From NCBI GenBank assembly GCA_031259795.1, contig JAIRLA010000049.1, forward strand, positions 1 through 19,415: a stretch of 19,415 bases of DNA. The letters run 5' to 3'. Shown here piece by piece: positions 1 through 7,052 of this stretch. How positions within the stretch are numbered: position 1 is the first letter of the stretch; the number at the start of each line of letters is the position of its first letter. The position numbers and the translations under genes are program-made. Below the pieces are notes generated by a model. That model saw only the letters and a program-made list of their open reading frames with translations, had not been told where the DNA came from and made no database searches. This DNA comes from Azoarcus sp. GTDB taxonomy: Bacteria; Pseudomonadota; Gammaproteobacteria; Burkholderiales; Rhodocyclaceae.

Positions 1-105
1 CTTTGGAAGCAGGCGCGCACCATGACCACGACGCCTCTTCCCCGTAAGGGGCGGATTGCCGTCTCCAACCTCGGGAAACCTGGGGCGAAACCGATGCGCG
101 GGCAG
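1..105 (-). other. Window-edge transcribed leader or unknown RNA
   Basis: This stretch lies just downstream of a leftward promoter at 106-134, so it is probably the 5' part of a transcript that leaves the window. Read leftward it has a short CCCC/GGGG hairpin around 40-50 and a possible ATG at 22-24 with no clear ribosome-binding site. I could not match it to 6S RNA, tmRNA, RNase P RNA, SRP RNA or a riboswitch from memory. A rightward open frame also runs from base 1 to a stop at 127-129, but it would end inside the promoter and looks like chance. Confidence 0.3.
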
Positions 106-134
106 ATTATAGTGACGGATGGCGTGTAATACAA
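106..134 (-). promoter_or_regulatory. Candidate sigma70 promoter, leftward
   Basis: On the minus strand there is a perfect -10 box TATAAT (106-111), a 17-base spacer (112-128) and a -35 box TTGTAT (129-134) that keeps the TTG of the consensus. Transcription would start near base 98 and run out of the window. The promoter lies ten bases from the first copy of the dispersed repeat, which would be upstream of it. Confidence 0.55.
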
Positions 135-143
135 CATTCGTCA

Positions 144-216
144 CATTATTGCGAAAAGCGCCGCGACGCGGCGATCCAGTTCGTTCCATACGGAGCGAAG
201 CGACGCTGGATAAAAG
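144..216 (+). repeat. Dispersed repeat A, copy 1
   Basis: This is one copy of a roughly 70-75 bp element seen five times in the window. In this orientation it runs from an ATTGCGA-type start through GCGACGCGGC, ATCCAGTTCGTTCCA and GGAGCGAAGCGACGC to CTGGATAAAA. The 5' half of this copy has diverged (GCGAAAAGCGCC instead of GCGAGGAGCGAA). It faces copy 2 as an inverted pair across about 45 bp, so a single strand could fold into a long hairpin. No protein is likely here. Confidence 0.8.
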
Positions 217-260
217 GGAAGAGGAGCGGGACGCCCGTCCATTCCCTGCCGCCAAAAAAT

Positions 261-327
261 CAGCGTCGCTGCGCTCCGGTTGGTTGGAACTGGATTGCCG
301 CGTCGCTTCGCTCCTCGCAATGACGAA
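261..327 (-). repeat. Dispersed repeat A, copy 2
   Basis: Read on the minus strand this starts TCGTCATTGCGAGGAGCGAA and ends in GCGACGCTG. It contains two direct half-units, GGAGCGAAGCGACGC and GGAGCGCAGCGACGC, separated by a segment beginning GGCAATCCAGTT. It is inverted relative to copy 1 and lacks the trailing GGATAAAA. Confidence 0.8.
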
Positions 328-374
328 GGGGGGAGGACTGTCGCGGCGACAAGCGCCTTGCCGATACTTCGCCC

Positions 375-410
375 CTTTTTATCCAGCGTCGCTGCGCTCC
401 GCATGGTTGG
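375..410 (-). repeat. Dispersed repeat A, partial copy 3
   Basis: Only the distal half of the element is present: on the minus strand, CCAACCATGCGGAGCGCAGC followed by GACGCTGGATAAAAAG. The CATTGCGAGGAGC half is missing. At its left edge it abuts the start of a repeat of the second family, so one element may have interrupted or replaced the other. Confidence 0.7.
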
Positions 411-413
411 AAG

Positions 414-470
414 CCCTCTCCCGGCCTTCGGCCACCCTCTCGCCCGCCAAGCGGGGGAGGGAAGGTTCAT
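414..470. repeat. Dispersed repeat B, copy 1 (GC-rich hairpin)
   Basis: This GC-rich segment reads CCCTCTCCCGGCC, a small GGCC-TTC-GGCC hairpin, CCCTCTCGCCCGCCAAGCGG and GGGAGGGAAGGTTCATCG. The CTCGCCCGC/GCGGGGGAG arms pair imperfectly around AA. A related segment ending in the same GGGAGGG-GTTCATCG pattern lies at 551-588. Such palindromic units are typical of intergenic repeats in GC-rich proteobacteria. Confidence 0.6.
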
Positions 471-503
471 CGCAACGACGGCGCTTTGCCGACATGACCC
501 TCT

Positions 504-557
504 CCCAATCACAACCGCCAGCCCTCCCTTTCCCCAATCACAGCCGCCTGCCGTCCC
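504..557 (+). repeat. Two tandem 29-bp units
   Basis: CCCAATCACAACCGCCAGCC followed by CTCCC (504-528) recurs as CCCAATCACAGCCGCCTGCC followed by GTCCC (533-557), giving a period of 29 bases with three mismatches over 25 bases. There are only two units and they run straight into the hairpin of the second repeat B copy. The array is too short and imperfect to be a CRISPR. Confidence 0.65.
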
Positions 558-588
558 CTCCCCCGCTTGCGGGGGAGGGGAGTTCATC
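551..588. repeat. Dispersed repeat B, copy 2 (perfect hairpin)
   Basis: The core is a perfect 10-bp inverted repeat, CCTCCCCCGC and GCGGGGGAGG, separated only by TT, at about 557-578, followed by GGAGTTCATCGG. It shares the GGGAGGG and GTTCATCG blocks with the copy at 414-470. There is no T-run, so a terminator role is not indicated. Confidence 0.6.
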
Positions 589-597
589 GGAAGAACT

Positions 598-673
598 CGT
601 CATTGCGAGGAGCGCATCGACGTGGCAATCCAGTTCGTTTCATGCGAAGCGAAGCGACGCTGGATAAAAAAAG
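598..673 (+). repeat. Dispersed repeat A, copy 4
   Basis: This is the most complete forward copy: CGTCATTGCGAGGAGCGCAT, CGACGTGGCAATCCAGTTCG, TTTCATGCGAAGCGAAGCGA, CGCTGGATAAAAAAAG. It ends 20 bases from the stop codon of the leftward metalloprotease fragment, so the repeat mosaic reaches almost to the end of that gene. Confidence 0.8.
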
Positions 674-692
674 GGAAGGAAGGAATCCTCTT

Positions 693-1676
693 TCAATGCC
701 GCCGCACGCCCGGTTGCAGGGTGGCGGCCATGGCGTCGTGTTGGTCGGCACTGTGTTCGAGTCCCAGGACGTGGCCGTACTCGTGCAGCAGGACCGAGAG
801 CAAATCCATCTTGCCTTCGGCTTCGCTGCCGGGTTTGGCTTGCCACTCATATGGGTTGCTCGTCGGCAGCCATTCTTCGTTGAGATACGGGGTGGCGTCG
901 ATGAACCAGCCGTGGCTGGCGGCGTCGGCGTCCAGGGTGATCTGGGAACCCGTGGTTTGGCCCAAGGATGCGCCGCTGAGGTCGGTGAAGCCGGTCAGGG
1001 CGTCTTTCGCGCCGGTCAGGAGGGATTGCAGGGAAGCGGCTCCGTACCAGTTGGCGAGGTCAGGATAGTCTTCAGCCGAAAGTTCGGAAATGATCCATCC
1101 AATTCCTTTCGGACAAAGCTCATTCCACTCAGCCCCCCCCAATTCCAATGAATCCGTCGCCTTTTGCTGGACAACAAAATCACAAACAATCCGGATGATC
1201 TCATCGCCGACTGAAACAATGACTTCAACACGATCTTTGCCAAGATAGCCTTTGTCCGGGGTATATTTCGCGCTACCGTATTCGCCTTCTAGCATGACAA
1301 ACTGGCCGTGCTCGGGCTGCTTGACAATGCTAATGAGCTTTATCGATACTTTTGAGATATCGACTTCCATTGGATCTTTACCACGCTTCATTAGATAACT
1401 CTGCGCCATCACCCCAAAAGCATCTGTCGTAAAGCTGTTCATTGTCACAGGACGGCATACTCCAAAGACATGTTCTGATGATTTGGCAGCGGAAGCAACA
1501 ACCGCCATGGGAACACTTCCTGATTCCAGGTCAACCGGGAAATAAACATCCATATCGCTCTCCAAAAGCCCAAGTTCCTGGGCAAGATCGGCCACCAGAT
1601 CGTGAAGGATGGACGATATCCCTGTCACAGCGCCCGAAGTGCCGGAAACGCTTGCCGTCAGGTTCTGCCCAATCAA
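693..1676 (-). CDS. Metzincin-type metalloprotease, probable C-terminal fragment
   Basis: The predicted product is up to 327 residues. The C-terminus has a zinc-protease motif HExxHxxGxxH (H298, E299, H302, H308) followed by a Met in DAMAAT (316), the layout of matrixin/serralysin-like metzincins. Residues about 115-175 resemble a cadherin/Ig-like repeat (KYTPDKGYLGKDRVEV). From memory, this repeat plus protease arrangement forms the C-terminus of much larger secreted or adhesin-like proteins in betaproteobacteria. No signal peptide is seen. The TTG start at 1676 lacks a ribosome-binding site; ATG at 1553 has GGAGA upstream and is a plausible alternative. The frame continues upstream to the TAA of gloA. 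An 8-G run (1133-1140) interrupts the coding strand, and the 5' two thirds look less GC-rich than the 3' third. It may be a truncated remnant rather than a working gene. Confidence 0.65.
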   Translation of the reverse strand: MIGQNLTASVSGTSGAVTGISSILHDLVADLAQELGLLESDMDVYFPVDLESGSVPMAVVASAAKSSEHVFGVCRPVTMNSFTTDAFGVMAQSYLMKRGKDPMEVDISKVSIKLISIVKQPEHGQFVMLEGEYGSAKYTPDKGYLGKDRVEVIVSVGDEIIRIVCDFVVQQKATDSLELGGAEWNELCPKGIGWIISELSAEDYPDLANWYGAASLQSLLTGAKDALTGFTDLSGASLGQTTGSQITLDADAASHGWFIDATPYLNEEWLPTSNPYEWQAKPGSEAEGKMDLLSVLLHEYGHVLGLEHSADQHDAMAATLQPGVRRH

Positions 1677-1700
1677 TCTATAAGTTTCGTCGATGAAGAC

Positions 1701-2105
1701 TTACGATGATGGTCCCAAGCGGGCGACACTCTGGATCAACTCTACTTTGTATCCGTCCGGGTCTTCGACGAATGCGATGATCGTGGCGCCGTGCTTCATC
1801 GGTCCGGCTTCGCGCACGATCTTGCCGCCGCGCGCGCGGATGTCGTCGCAGGCTTTTTGGGCATCGTCGACTTCGAGCGCGATGTGGCCGTAGCCGGCGC
1901 CCGGCTCGTAGCGATCGACGCCCCAGTTATAGGTGAGTTCGATCACCGCGCCGTCGGCTTCGTCCTGGTAGCCGACGAAGGCGAGGGTGAATTTGCCGTC
2001 GGGGTAGTCTTGCCGCCGCAACAGATGCATGCCGAGCACTTTGGTGTAAAAGCCGATCGAGCGTTCGAGGTCGCCGACGCGCAGCATGGTATGAAGTATT
2101 CTCAT
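1701..2105 (-). CDS. gloA: Lactoylglutathione lyase (glyoxalase I)
   Basis: This 134-residue enzyme isomerises the methylglyoxal-glutathione hemithioacetal to S-lactoylglutathione in the cytoplasm, the first step of methylglyoxal detoxification. The four metal ligands fall at the same positions as in the E. coli enzyme: H5, E56, H74 and E122. The short form without long insertions is the one known to prefer nickel or cobalt. The ATG at 2105 has GAGGAA a suitable distance upstream. It lies 13 bases after the stop of the EI24-domain gene, so it is probably the third gene of the ffh transcript. Its stop codon is in frame with the metalloprotease fragment that follows. Confidence 0.95.
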   Translation of the reverse strand: MRILHTMLRVGDLERSIGFYTKVLGMHLLRRQDYPDGKFTLAFVGYQDEADGAVIELTYNWGVDRYEPGAGYGHIALEVDDAQKACDDIRARGGKIVREAGPMKHGATIIAFVEDPDGYKVELIQSVARLGPSS

Positions 2106-2118
2106 GGGGCATTCCTCA

Positions 2119-2919
2119 TCATGATGTGGGGGGCGGCGGGGACGGCGGGAGCCTTGGCGGGCTGGACGGCGCGCCGCCGCCGGGGGCGGGGAGATTCACG
2201 CCACGTTCGCGGCGCAGGGCTTCGAGCAGGAAGTGGACGAAGGCGAGGCCGGACAGGGCGGGCGCGATGATGTTCAGCACCGGTACGTAAGCGAGCAGCG
2301 TGGTGGCGCCGCCGAGCAGCAGCAGCGAAGGGTATTGTTCCTTGCGCAGGCGGATGAGTTCGTCACGGTCGGCGTGGCGCATCAGGGCGTCGTAGCCGAA
2401 GATGCGCTGGTTGAGCCAGCCAATGGCAAGTATCGGCGCGATCAGCGCGACGCCGGGAATCAGCCACAGCGGCAGCGAGGCGAGGATGATGAGCGCGAAC
2501 CACAGGAGCGCCAGCAGGGTGTTGGCGATACTGCCCGCGTTGGAGCCGCCATGGCGCTGTTCGAGGTCGGTGTAATCGCGCTGCGCGACGCGGTCGAGCA
2601 TCATCGGCAGGGCCACCAGTGCGACGAGCGCCGCCGAGGTGACGTAGAAAAGCGGCACGAAGGCGAGCGCCACCACGATCTTGACCATGATGAGCACGAA
2701 GCCCGTCACGATCGCCGAGGCGCTGATGATGTCGCCAAGACCCCAGCCCGCTTCTCCGAGCCGGTTCATGATGTTGTCGACCAGCGCCGCCCATGACAGG
2801 ATGGCTACGATGATCCACAGTAGCGCGGAGACGATCCCCGGCCAGATGAGGTGTCCGAAAATGTCGAAGCGCAGCAGGCTGCGCAGCGAACGCCCCAGGG
2901 CAAGCAGGATGTTATGCAT
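2119..2919 (-). CDS. EI24-domain inner membrane protein (CysZ-like)
   Basis: This is a 266-residue polytopic membrane protein. Hydrophobic segments lie at about 25-50, 65-110, 130-170 and 200-225, the pattern of the EI24/CysZ family (Pfam EI24), where CysZ is a sulfate transporter. The family match is from overall layout and recalled sequences; a sulfate role is not shown, since no cys genes are nearby. The last 24 residues form an unusual proline-rich tail ([14 protein letters not shown]), probably cytoplasmic and disordered. The gene starts 9 bases after the ffh stop and ends 13 bases before gloA, so the three are likely co-transcribed. Confidence 0.8.
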   Translation of the reverse strand: MHNILLALGRSLRSLLRFDIFGHLIWPGIVSALLWIIVAILSWAALVDNIMNRLGEAGWGLGDIISASAIVTGFVLIMVKIVVALAFVPLFYVTSAALVALVALPMMLDRVAQRDYTDLEQRHGGSNAGSIANTLLALLWFALIILASLPLWLIPGVALIAPILAIGWLNQRIFGYDALMRHADRDELIRLRKEQYPSLLLLGGATTLLAYVPVLNIIAPALSGLAFVHFLLEALRRERGVNLPAPGGGAPSSPPRLPPSPPPPTS

Positions 2920-2928
2920 TGTTTTGTT

Positions 2929-4293
2929 TCAGCGCAGGCCGGGGATGCCTGACATCATGCCTTTCATGCTGCGCATCATCTTGGCGACGCCGCCCTTGGC
3001 GAAGTGTTTCATGACTTTCTGCGTTTGCTCGAACTGGTTGAGCAGGCGGTTGACTTCTTGTACCGAAACGCCCGCGCCGGCGGCGATGCGCCGCTTGCGG
3101 CTGGCCTTGAGGATTTCGGGGCGGGCGCGTTCCCGCGGGGTCATGGAGTTGATGATGCCTTCTATGCGGGCGATCTTTTTTTCTTCGACGCCGCCCTGCA
3201 ATTGCCCGGCGGCCTGGGCGAATTGCGCCGGAAGTTTGTCGAGCAGGGAGGAGAGGCCGCCCATCTTGCGCATCTGGGTGATCTGCATCTTGAAGTCGTT
3301 GAGGTCGAACCCCTTGCCGCTCTTGAGTTTGTGCGCGAGTTCGACCGCTTTTTCCTCGTCGACGCGGCGGCGGGCATCTTCGACCAGCCCGAGGATGTCG
3401 CCCATGCCAAGGATGCGGCTCGCCATGCGATCGGGATGGAAGGGTTCGAGGCCGGAGAGCTTTTCGCCGACACCGGCGAATTTCAGCGGTTTGCCGGTAA
3501 CGTGACGCACCGACAGCGCCGCGCCGCCGCGTGAATCGCCGTCGAGTTTGGTCAGTACCACGCCGGTGAGCGGCAGTGCTTCGTTGAAGGCGCGCGCGGT
3601 GTTGACGGCGTCCTGTCCAAGCATGGCGTCGACGACGAAGAGGGTTTCGACCGGGTCGAGCGCCGCGTGCAGGGCGCGGATTTCGTCCATCATCACCGCG
3701 TCGATCGCCAGCCGGCCCGCGGTGTCGACGAGCAGTACGTCGTGGTGATGCTTGCGCGCGAAGTCGAGCGCGGCCAGCGCGATGTCGACCGGACGCTGCC
3801 CCGTGTCCGAGGGAAAGAAATCGGCCCCGGCCTGTGCCGCCACGGTTTGCAATTGTTCGATGGCCGCGGGGCGGTAGATGTCGGCGGAGACGACCAGCAC
3901 TTTCTTTTTCTGTTCTTCGCGCAGCAGGCGGGCCAGTTTGCCGGTGGTGGTGGTTTTGCCCGCGCCTTGCAAGCCGGCCATCAGTACGACCGCCGGGGGC
4001 TGCGCGGCGAGGTCCAGCCCTTGGTGCGCGCCGCCCATGAGCGCGCGCAGTTCATCATGCACGACGCCGACGAGCGCCTGCCCGGGGGTGAGCGAGGCGA
4101 CGACTTCTTGCCCAACGGCTTTTTCCCTGACTCTGGCGATGAATTCCTTGACGACCGGCAGGGCCACATCGGCTTCGAGGAGCGCCATGCGCACTTCGCG
4201 CATGGCTTCCTGGATGTTGTCCTCGGTGAGGCGGGCCTGTCCACGCAAGGTTTTGACGACTTTCGACAGGCGTTGAGTGAGATTGTCAAGCAT
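2929..4293 (-). CDS. ffh: Signal recognition particle protein Ffh (SRP54)
   Basis: This 454-residue GTPase binds 4.5S RNA and signal sequences of nascent membrane proteins and docks with FtsY. The helical N domain occupies about residues 1-90. The G domain shows GLQGAGKTT (107-115), DTAGR (190-194), TKLD (248-251) and SRGGAALS just after. The M domain, about 300-454, has methionine-rich helices (MQITQMRKMGG, KMMRSMKGMM) and the RNA-binding SRKRRIAAGAG segment. Length is normal for the family. ATG at 4293 follows GGAAAA. The gene is divergent from the CcsA-like gene across 65 bases and leads a leftward run with the EI24 gene and gloA. Confidence 0.97.
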   Translation of the reverse strand: MLDNLTQRLSKVVKTLRGQARLTEDNIQEAMREVRMALLEADVALPVVKEFIARVREKAVGQEVVASLTPGQALVGVVHDELRALMGGAHQGLDLAAQPPAVVLMAGLQGAGKTTTTGKLARLLREEQKKKVLVVSADIYRPAAIEQLQTVAAQAGADFFPSDTGQRPVDIALAALDFARKHHHDVLLVDTAGRLAIDAVMMDEIRALHAALDPVETLFVVDAMLGQDAVNTARAFNEALPLTGVVLTKLDGDSRGGAALSVRHVTGKPLKFAGVGEKLSGLEPFHPDRMASRILGMGDILGLVEDARRRVDEEKAVELAHKLKSGKGFDLNDFKMQITQMRKMGGLSSLLDKLPAQFAQAAGQLQGGVEEKKIARIEGIINSMTPRERARPEILKASRKRRIAAGAGVSVQEVNRLLNQFEQTQKVMKHFAKGGVAKMMRSMKGMMSGIPGLR

Positions 4294-4358
4294 GTTTTTC
4301 CGGGGGCCTTTCGGGCGGGTTATTTGGTTTGAGGGATGGGGTAAACTGGGGCGCTGTT

Positions 4359-5186
4359 ATGAAGCCAATTCTACTTCATCTCTTCTCCGCCGCATTTTAT
4401 GCCGGTCTCGGGCTTTATTGCTGGCGCGCGCGATCCGTCGCCGGTTCCCCGCCGGATGGGCGGACGAGCGGCATGGCGCGTCCCGAGCGCGGGCTGCTGG
4501 CGCTTGCCTTGTGCGTACATGGATTCGCGCTGCATGAGGCGATTTTCCCGGGCGGCGAAATGCGCTTCGGCTTCAGCGTCGCCCTCTCGCTCACCGTGTG
4601 GCTGGCGATTTGCTTTTATTGGGTGGAGACGCTGTATGCCCGGCTCGATGGCCTGCGCGCCATCGCGCTGCCGGCGGGGATGCTGGCGAGTGTGCTGCCG
4701 GCGCTGTTTCCCGGCACGCACACGCTGCCGAATATTCCTTCGCCGGTTTTCCGCGTCCATTTCGTCATCGCCATGCTCGCCTATGGCCTGTTCATGCTCG
4801 CCGCCCTGCATGCGATGCTGATGGCGGTGGCGGCCCGGCAATTGCACCACGCCCGTTTTTCCAGGGCGCTGGCGAATCTGCCGCCGCTGCTGACCATGGA
4901 GGCGTTGCTTTTTCGCCTGATCGGCGTTGCTTTCGTGCTGCTCACGCTGACATTGGTTACAGGAGCGGTATTTACGGAAAGCCTGTTCGGCACGGCGTTC
5001 CGGTTCGATCACAAGACCGTGTTCGCCGCCGTATCGTGGCTGCTGTTCGGCGTGCTCCTCATCGGCCGCCGTTTCCGCGGCTGGCGTGGCCGCACCGCCC
5101 TGCGCTGGATGCTGGCGGGGTTCATCGCCCTGATGCTGGCCTACGTCGGCAGCCGCTTCGTGCTGGAAGTCCTGTTGCACAGGTAA
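4359..5186 (+). CDS. CcsA/YpjD-like cytochrome c assembly membrane protein
   Basis: This 275-residue integral membrane protein has about eight hydrophobic segments and matches the Cytochrom_C_asm family that includes CcsA, CcmC and E. coli YpjD. Histidines in RVHF and LHAML and the late FDHKTVFAAVSWLLFG segment sit where this family has its conserved membrane-proximal residues; a full tryptophan-rich WWD motif is not obvious. The position beside ffh matches the YpjD-type paralogue, whose exact role is unsettled, rather than a dedicated ccm operon, and no other ccm or res genes are present. I chose ATG 4359, with GGGGCG upstream; an in-frame TTG at 4329 would add ten unlikely residues. Confidence 0.85.
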   Translation: MKPILLHLFSAAFYAGLGLYCWRARSVAGSPPDGRTSGMARPERGLLALALCVHGFALHEAIFPGGEMRFGFSVALSLTVWLAICFYWVETLYARLDGLRAIALPAGMLASVLPALFPGTHTLPNIPSPVFRVHFVIAMLAYGLFMLAALHAMLMAVAARQLHHARFSRALANLPPLLTMEALLFRLIGVAFVLLTLTLVTGAVFTESLFGTAFRFDHKTVFAAVSWLLFGVLLIGRRFRGWRGRTALRWMLAGFIALMLAYVGSRFVLEVLLHR

Positions 5187-5305
5187 AGCGGGATGGGCGC
5201 GGCGCGCGCGGCGCGTTCATTTTGGCACAATCCCTTTACAAGCCGGCGCTTCGCGGGCAAGATCGCTCTTTGTCGGGTTCAACCTAGAGACATTGAGCGG
5301 GAAAT

Positions 5306-7015
5306 ATGGCAGCTAATCCACAAACCGCGCTGAGCGGGCTCGCCCGGGCACTCATCCAGAAAAAACGTTTGTCCGAGGCGGATGCGGTTGCATGCGTGGC
5401 CAGCAATGGAACGGCGAATGCATTTTTGCATGAAGTGGTGCAGCGCGGGCTGTTGAACGCGTTCGCCATTGCCCAGTTCGCTTCCGAGACTTTCGGTTAT
5501 CCGCTGATCGATCTTTCCGCCGTCGATCGCGAGTTCCTGCCCAAGAACGTCATTGATTCCAATCTGGTGCGCAAGCATCAGGTCGTCGCGCTGGCCCAGC
5601 ATTCCAGCCCGACCCGTTTGGCGCTGGCCGTCGCCGATCCGTCGAACATGCGCGTGTTCGACGAGATCCGCTTCCAGACTGGCATGCAGCTCGAACTCGT
5701 CATCGCCGAAGTCGACAAGCTCGGCAGACTCGTCGATCAACTGGCGGCTTCGGACAAGGAGATGCTGGAACAATTGAACGCCGAGGACGAGTTGGGCGCG
5801 CTGGAAGCCTCGCTCGCCTCGGATTCGGACGAAGCCACGACCGACGTCGAGGATGCGCCGATCGTCAAGTTCATCCAGAAAGTACTGGTCGACGCGATCA
5901 ATGAGGGCGCTTCCGACGTCCATTTCGAGCCTTACGAAAAATATTATCGTATTCGCGTCCGGACGGATGGCATATTGCGCGAGGTGGCCCAGCCGCCGCT
6001 GGCGCTGAAGGAGAAGATCGCCTCGCGGATCAAGATCATCTCGCGGCTGGATATTTCCGAAAAGCGCATCCCGCAGGACGGACGGACGAAACTCGTGCTC
6101 TCCAAGGGCAAGGCCATCGACTTCCGGGTATCGACCCTGCCGACGCTGCATGGCGAGAAAATCGTCATGCGTATCCTCGATGCGAGTTCGGCCATGCTTG
6201 GCATCGATGCGCTCGGCTACGAGCCGGATCAGAAGCAAGTGTTGCTCGATGCGATCGCGCGCCCTTACGGCATGATTCTCGTCACCGGGCCGACCGGCTC
6301 GGGCAAGACGGTTTCGCTCTATACCTGTCTCAACATCCTCAACAAGGCGGGCGTCAATATTTCGACCGCCGAGGATCCGGCGGAAATCAACCTCGCCGGC
6401 ATCAACCAGGTCAACGTCAACGAAAAGGCCGGCTTGACTTTCGCTTCGGCGCTGCGTTCCTTCCTGCGCCAGGATCCGGATGTGATCATGGTCGGTGAAA
6501 TCCGCGATCTCGAAACCGCCGAAATCTCGATCAAGGCCGCCCAGACCGGGCACCTCGTGCTGTCCACGGTACACACGAACGATGCGCCGACCACGCTCGA
6601 GCGCCTCAAGAACATGGGCGTCGCGCCATTCAACATTGCCTCGTCGGTCATCATGATCACCGCGCAGCGCCTCGCGCGCCGCTTGTGTTCATGCAAGAAA
6701 CCGACGAACATCCCGATCGAGGCGCTCTTGCAGGCGGGCTTTCACGAAGACGAGATCGATGGCAGTTGGCAGCCTTATGGTCCGGCGGGTTGCGAACGCT
6801 GCAAGGGCAGCGGTTACAAGGGACGTGTCGGCATTTATCAGGTCATGCCGGTCACGGACGAGATTTCCCACGTTATCATGACGGGAGGCAACTCGATGGA
6901 CATTGCCGCCCTGGCTGAAAGAAACGGCGTAAACGACCTGCGCCGCTCCGGTTTGCTCAAAGTCCGTCAGGGCGTCACTTCCCTCGAGGAAGTCATCGCC
7001 GCCACCAATGAATAA
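5306..7015 (+). CDS. pilB: Type IV pilus assembly ATPase PilB
   Basis: This 569-residue hexameric cytoplasmic ATPase powers pilus extension. The N-terminal T2SSE_N-type domain covers about residues 1-150 and the ATPase about 180-560. Walker A is GPTGSGKT (328-335), Walker B lies in DPDVIMVGEIRD (about 390), and the His box is TGHLVLSTVHTND. The zinc-binding cysteines are C461, C463, C496 and C499, so the first pair is spaced CxC. The C-terminal GRVGIYQVMPVTDEI and LRRSGLLKVRQGVTSLEEV segments are typical of PilB rather than the retraction ATPase PilT, which is much shorter. It is followed immediately by pilC and pilD. Confidence 0.96.
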   Translation: MAANPQTALSGLARALIQKKRLSEADAVACVASNGTANAFLHEVVQRGLLNAFAIAQFASETFGYPLIDLSAVDREFLPKNVIDSNLVRKHQVVALAQHSSPTRLALAVADPSNMRVFDEIRFQTGMQLELVIAEVDKLGRLVDQLAASDKEMLEQLNAEDELGALEASLASDSDEATTDVEDAPIVKFIQKVLVDAINEGASDVHFEPYEKYYRIRVRTDGILREVAQPPLALKEKIASRIKIISRLDISEKRIPQDGRTKLVLSKGKAIDFRVSTLPTLHGEKIVMRILDASSAMLGIDALGYEPDQKQVLLDAIARPYGMILVTGPTGSGKTVSLYTCLNILNKAGVNISTAEDPAEINLAGINQVNVNEKAGLTFASALRSFLRQDPDVIMVGEIRDLETAEISIKAAQTGHLVLSTVHTNDAPTTLERLKNMGVAPFNIASSVIMITAQRLARRLCSCKKPTNIPIEALLQAGFHEDEIDGSWQPYGPAGCERCKGSGYKGRVGIYQVMPVTDEISHVIMTGGNSMDIAALAERNGVNDLRRSGLLKVRQGVTSLEEVIAATNE

Positions 7016-7052
7016 TCGATCATACGGTATCTATCGCACAAGGAATCGTCCC

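Noticed and set aside
22..129. 35-codon rightward frame starting MTTTPLPRKG
   Set aside because: It ends inside a good leftward promoter, has no ribosome-binding site and resembles no known protein.
504..557. Possible CRISPR array
   Set aside because: There are only two imperfect 29-base units with a four-base gap, and no spacers or cas genes.
119..667. Long rightward and leftward open frames across 119-1151
   Set aside because: They run through inverted repeats in several frames at once, giving the same words (RSEATLDK, CNELDRRVA-type) again and again. This is repeat-driven GC-rich coding noise with no family resemblance.
4371..5180. 269-codon frame antisense to the CcsA-like gene
   Set aside because: It is Gln/Arg/His-rich and hydrophilic, the expected reverse of a hydrophobic membrane protein.
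5220..5240. Sigma54-like site TGGCAC upstream of pilB
   Set aside because: The -24 part matches, but the -12 part (CTTTAC) lacks the GC of TTGC at the required distance.
5279..6574. 431-codon frame on the minus strand of pilB
   Set aside because: It is a mirror of the pilB codon pattern in GC-rich DNA; pilB has full motif support on the other strand.
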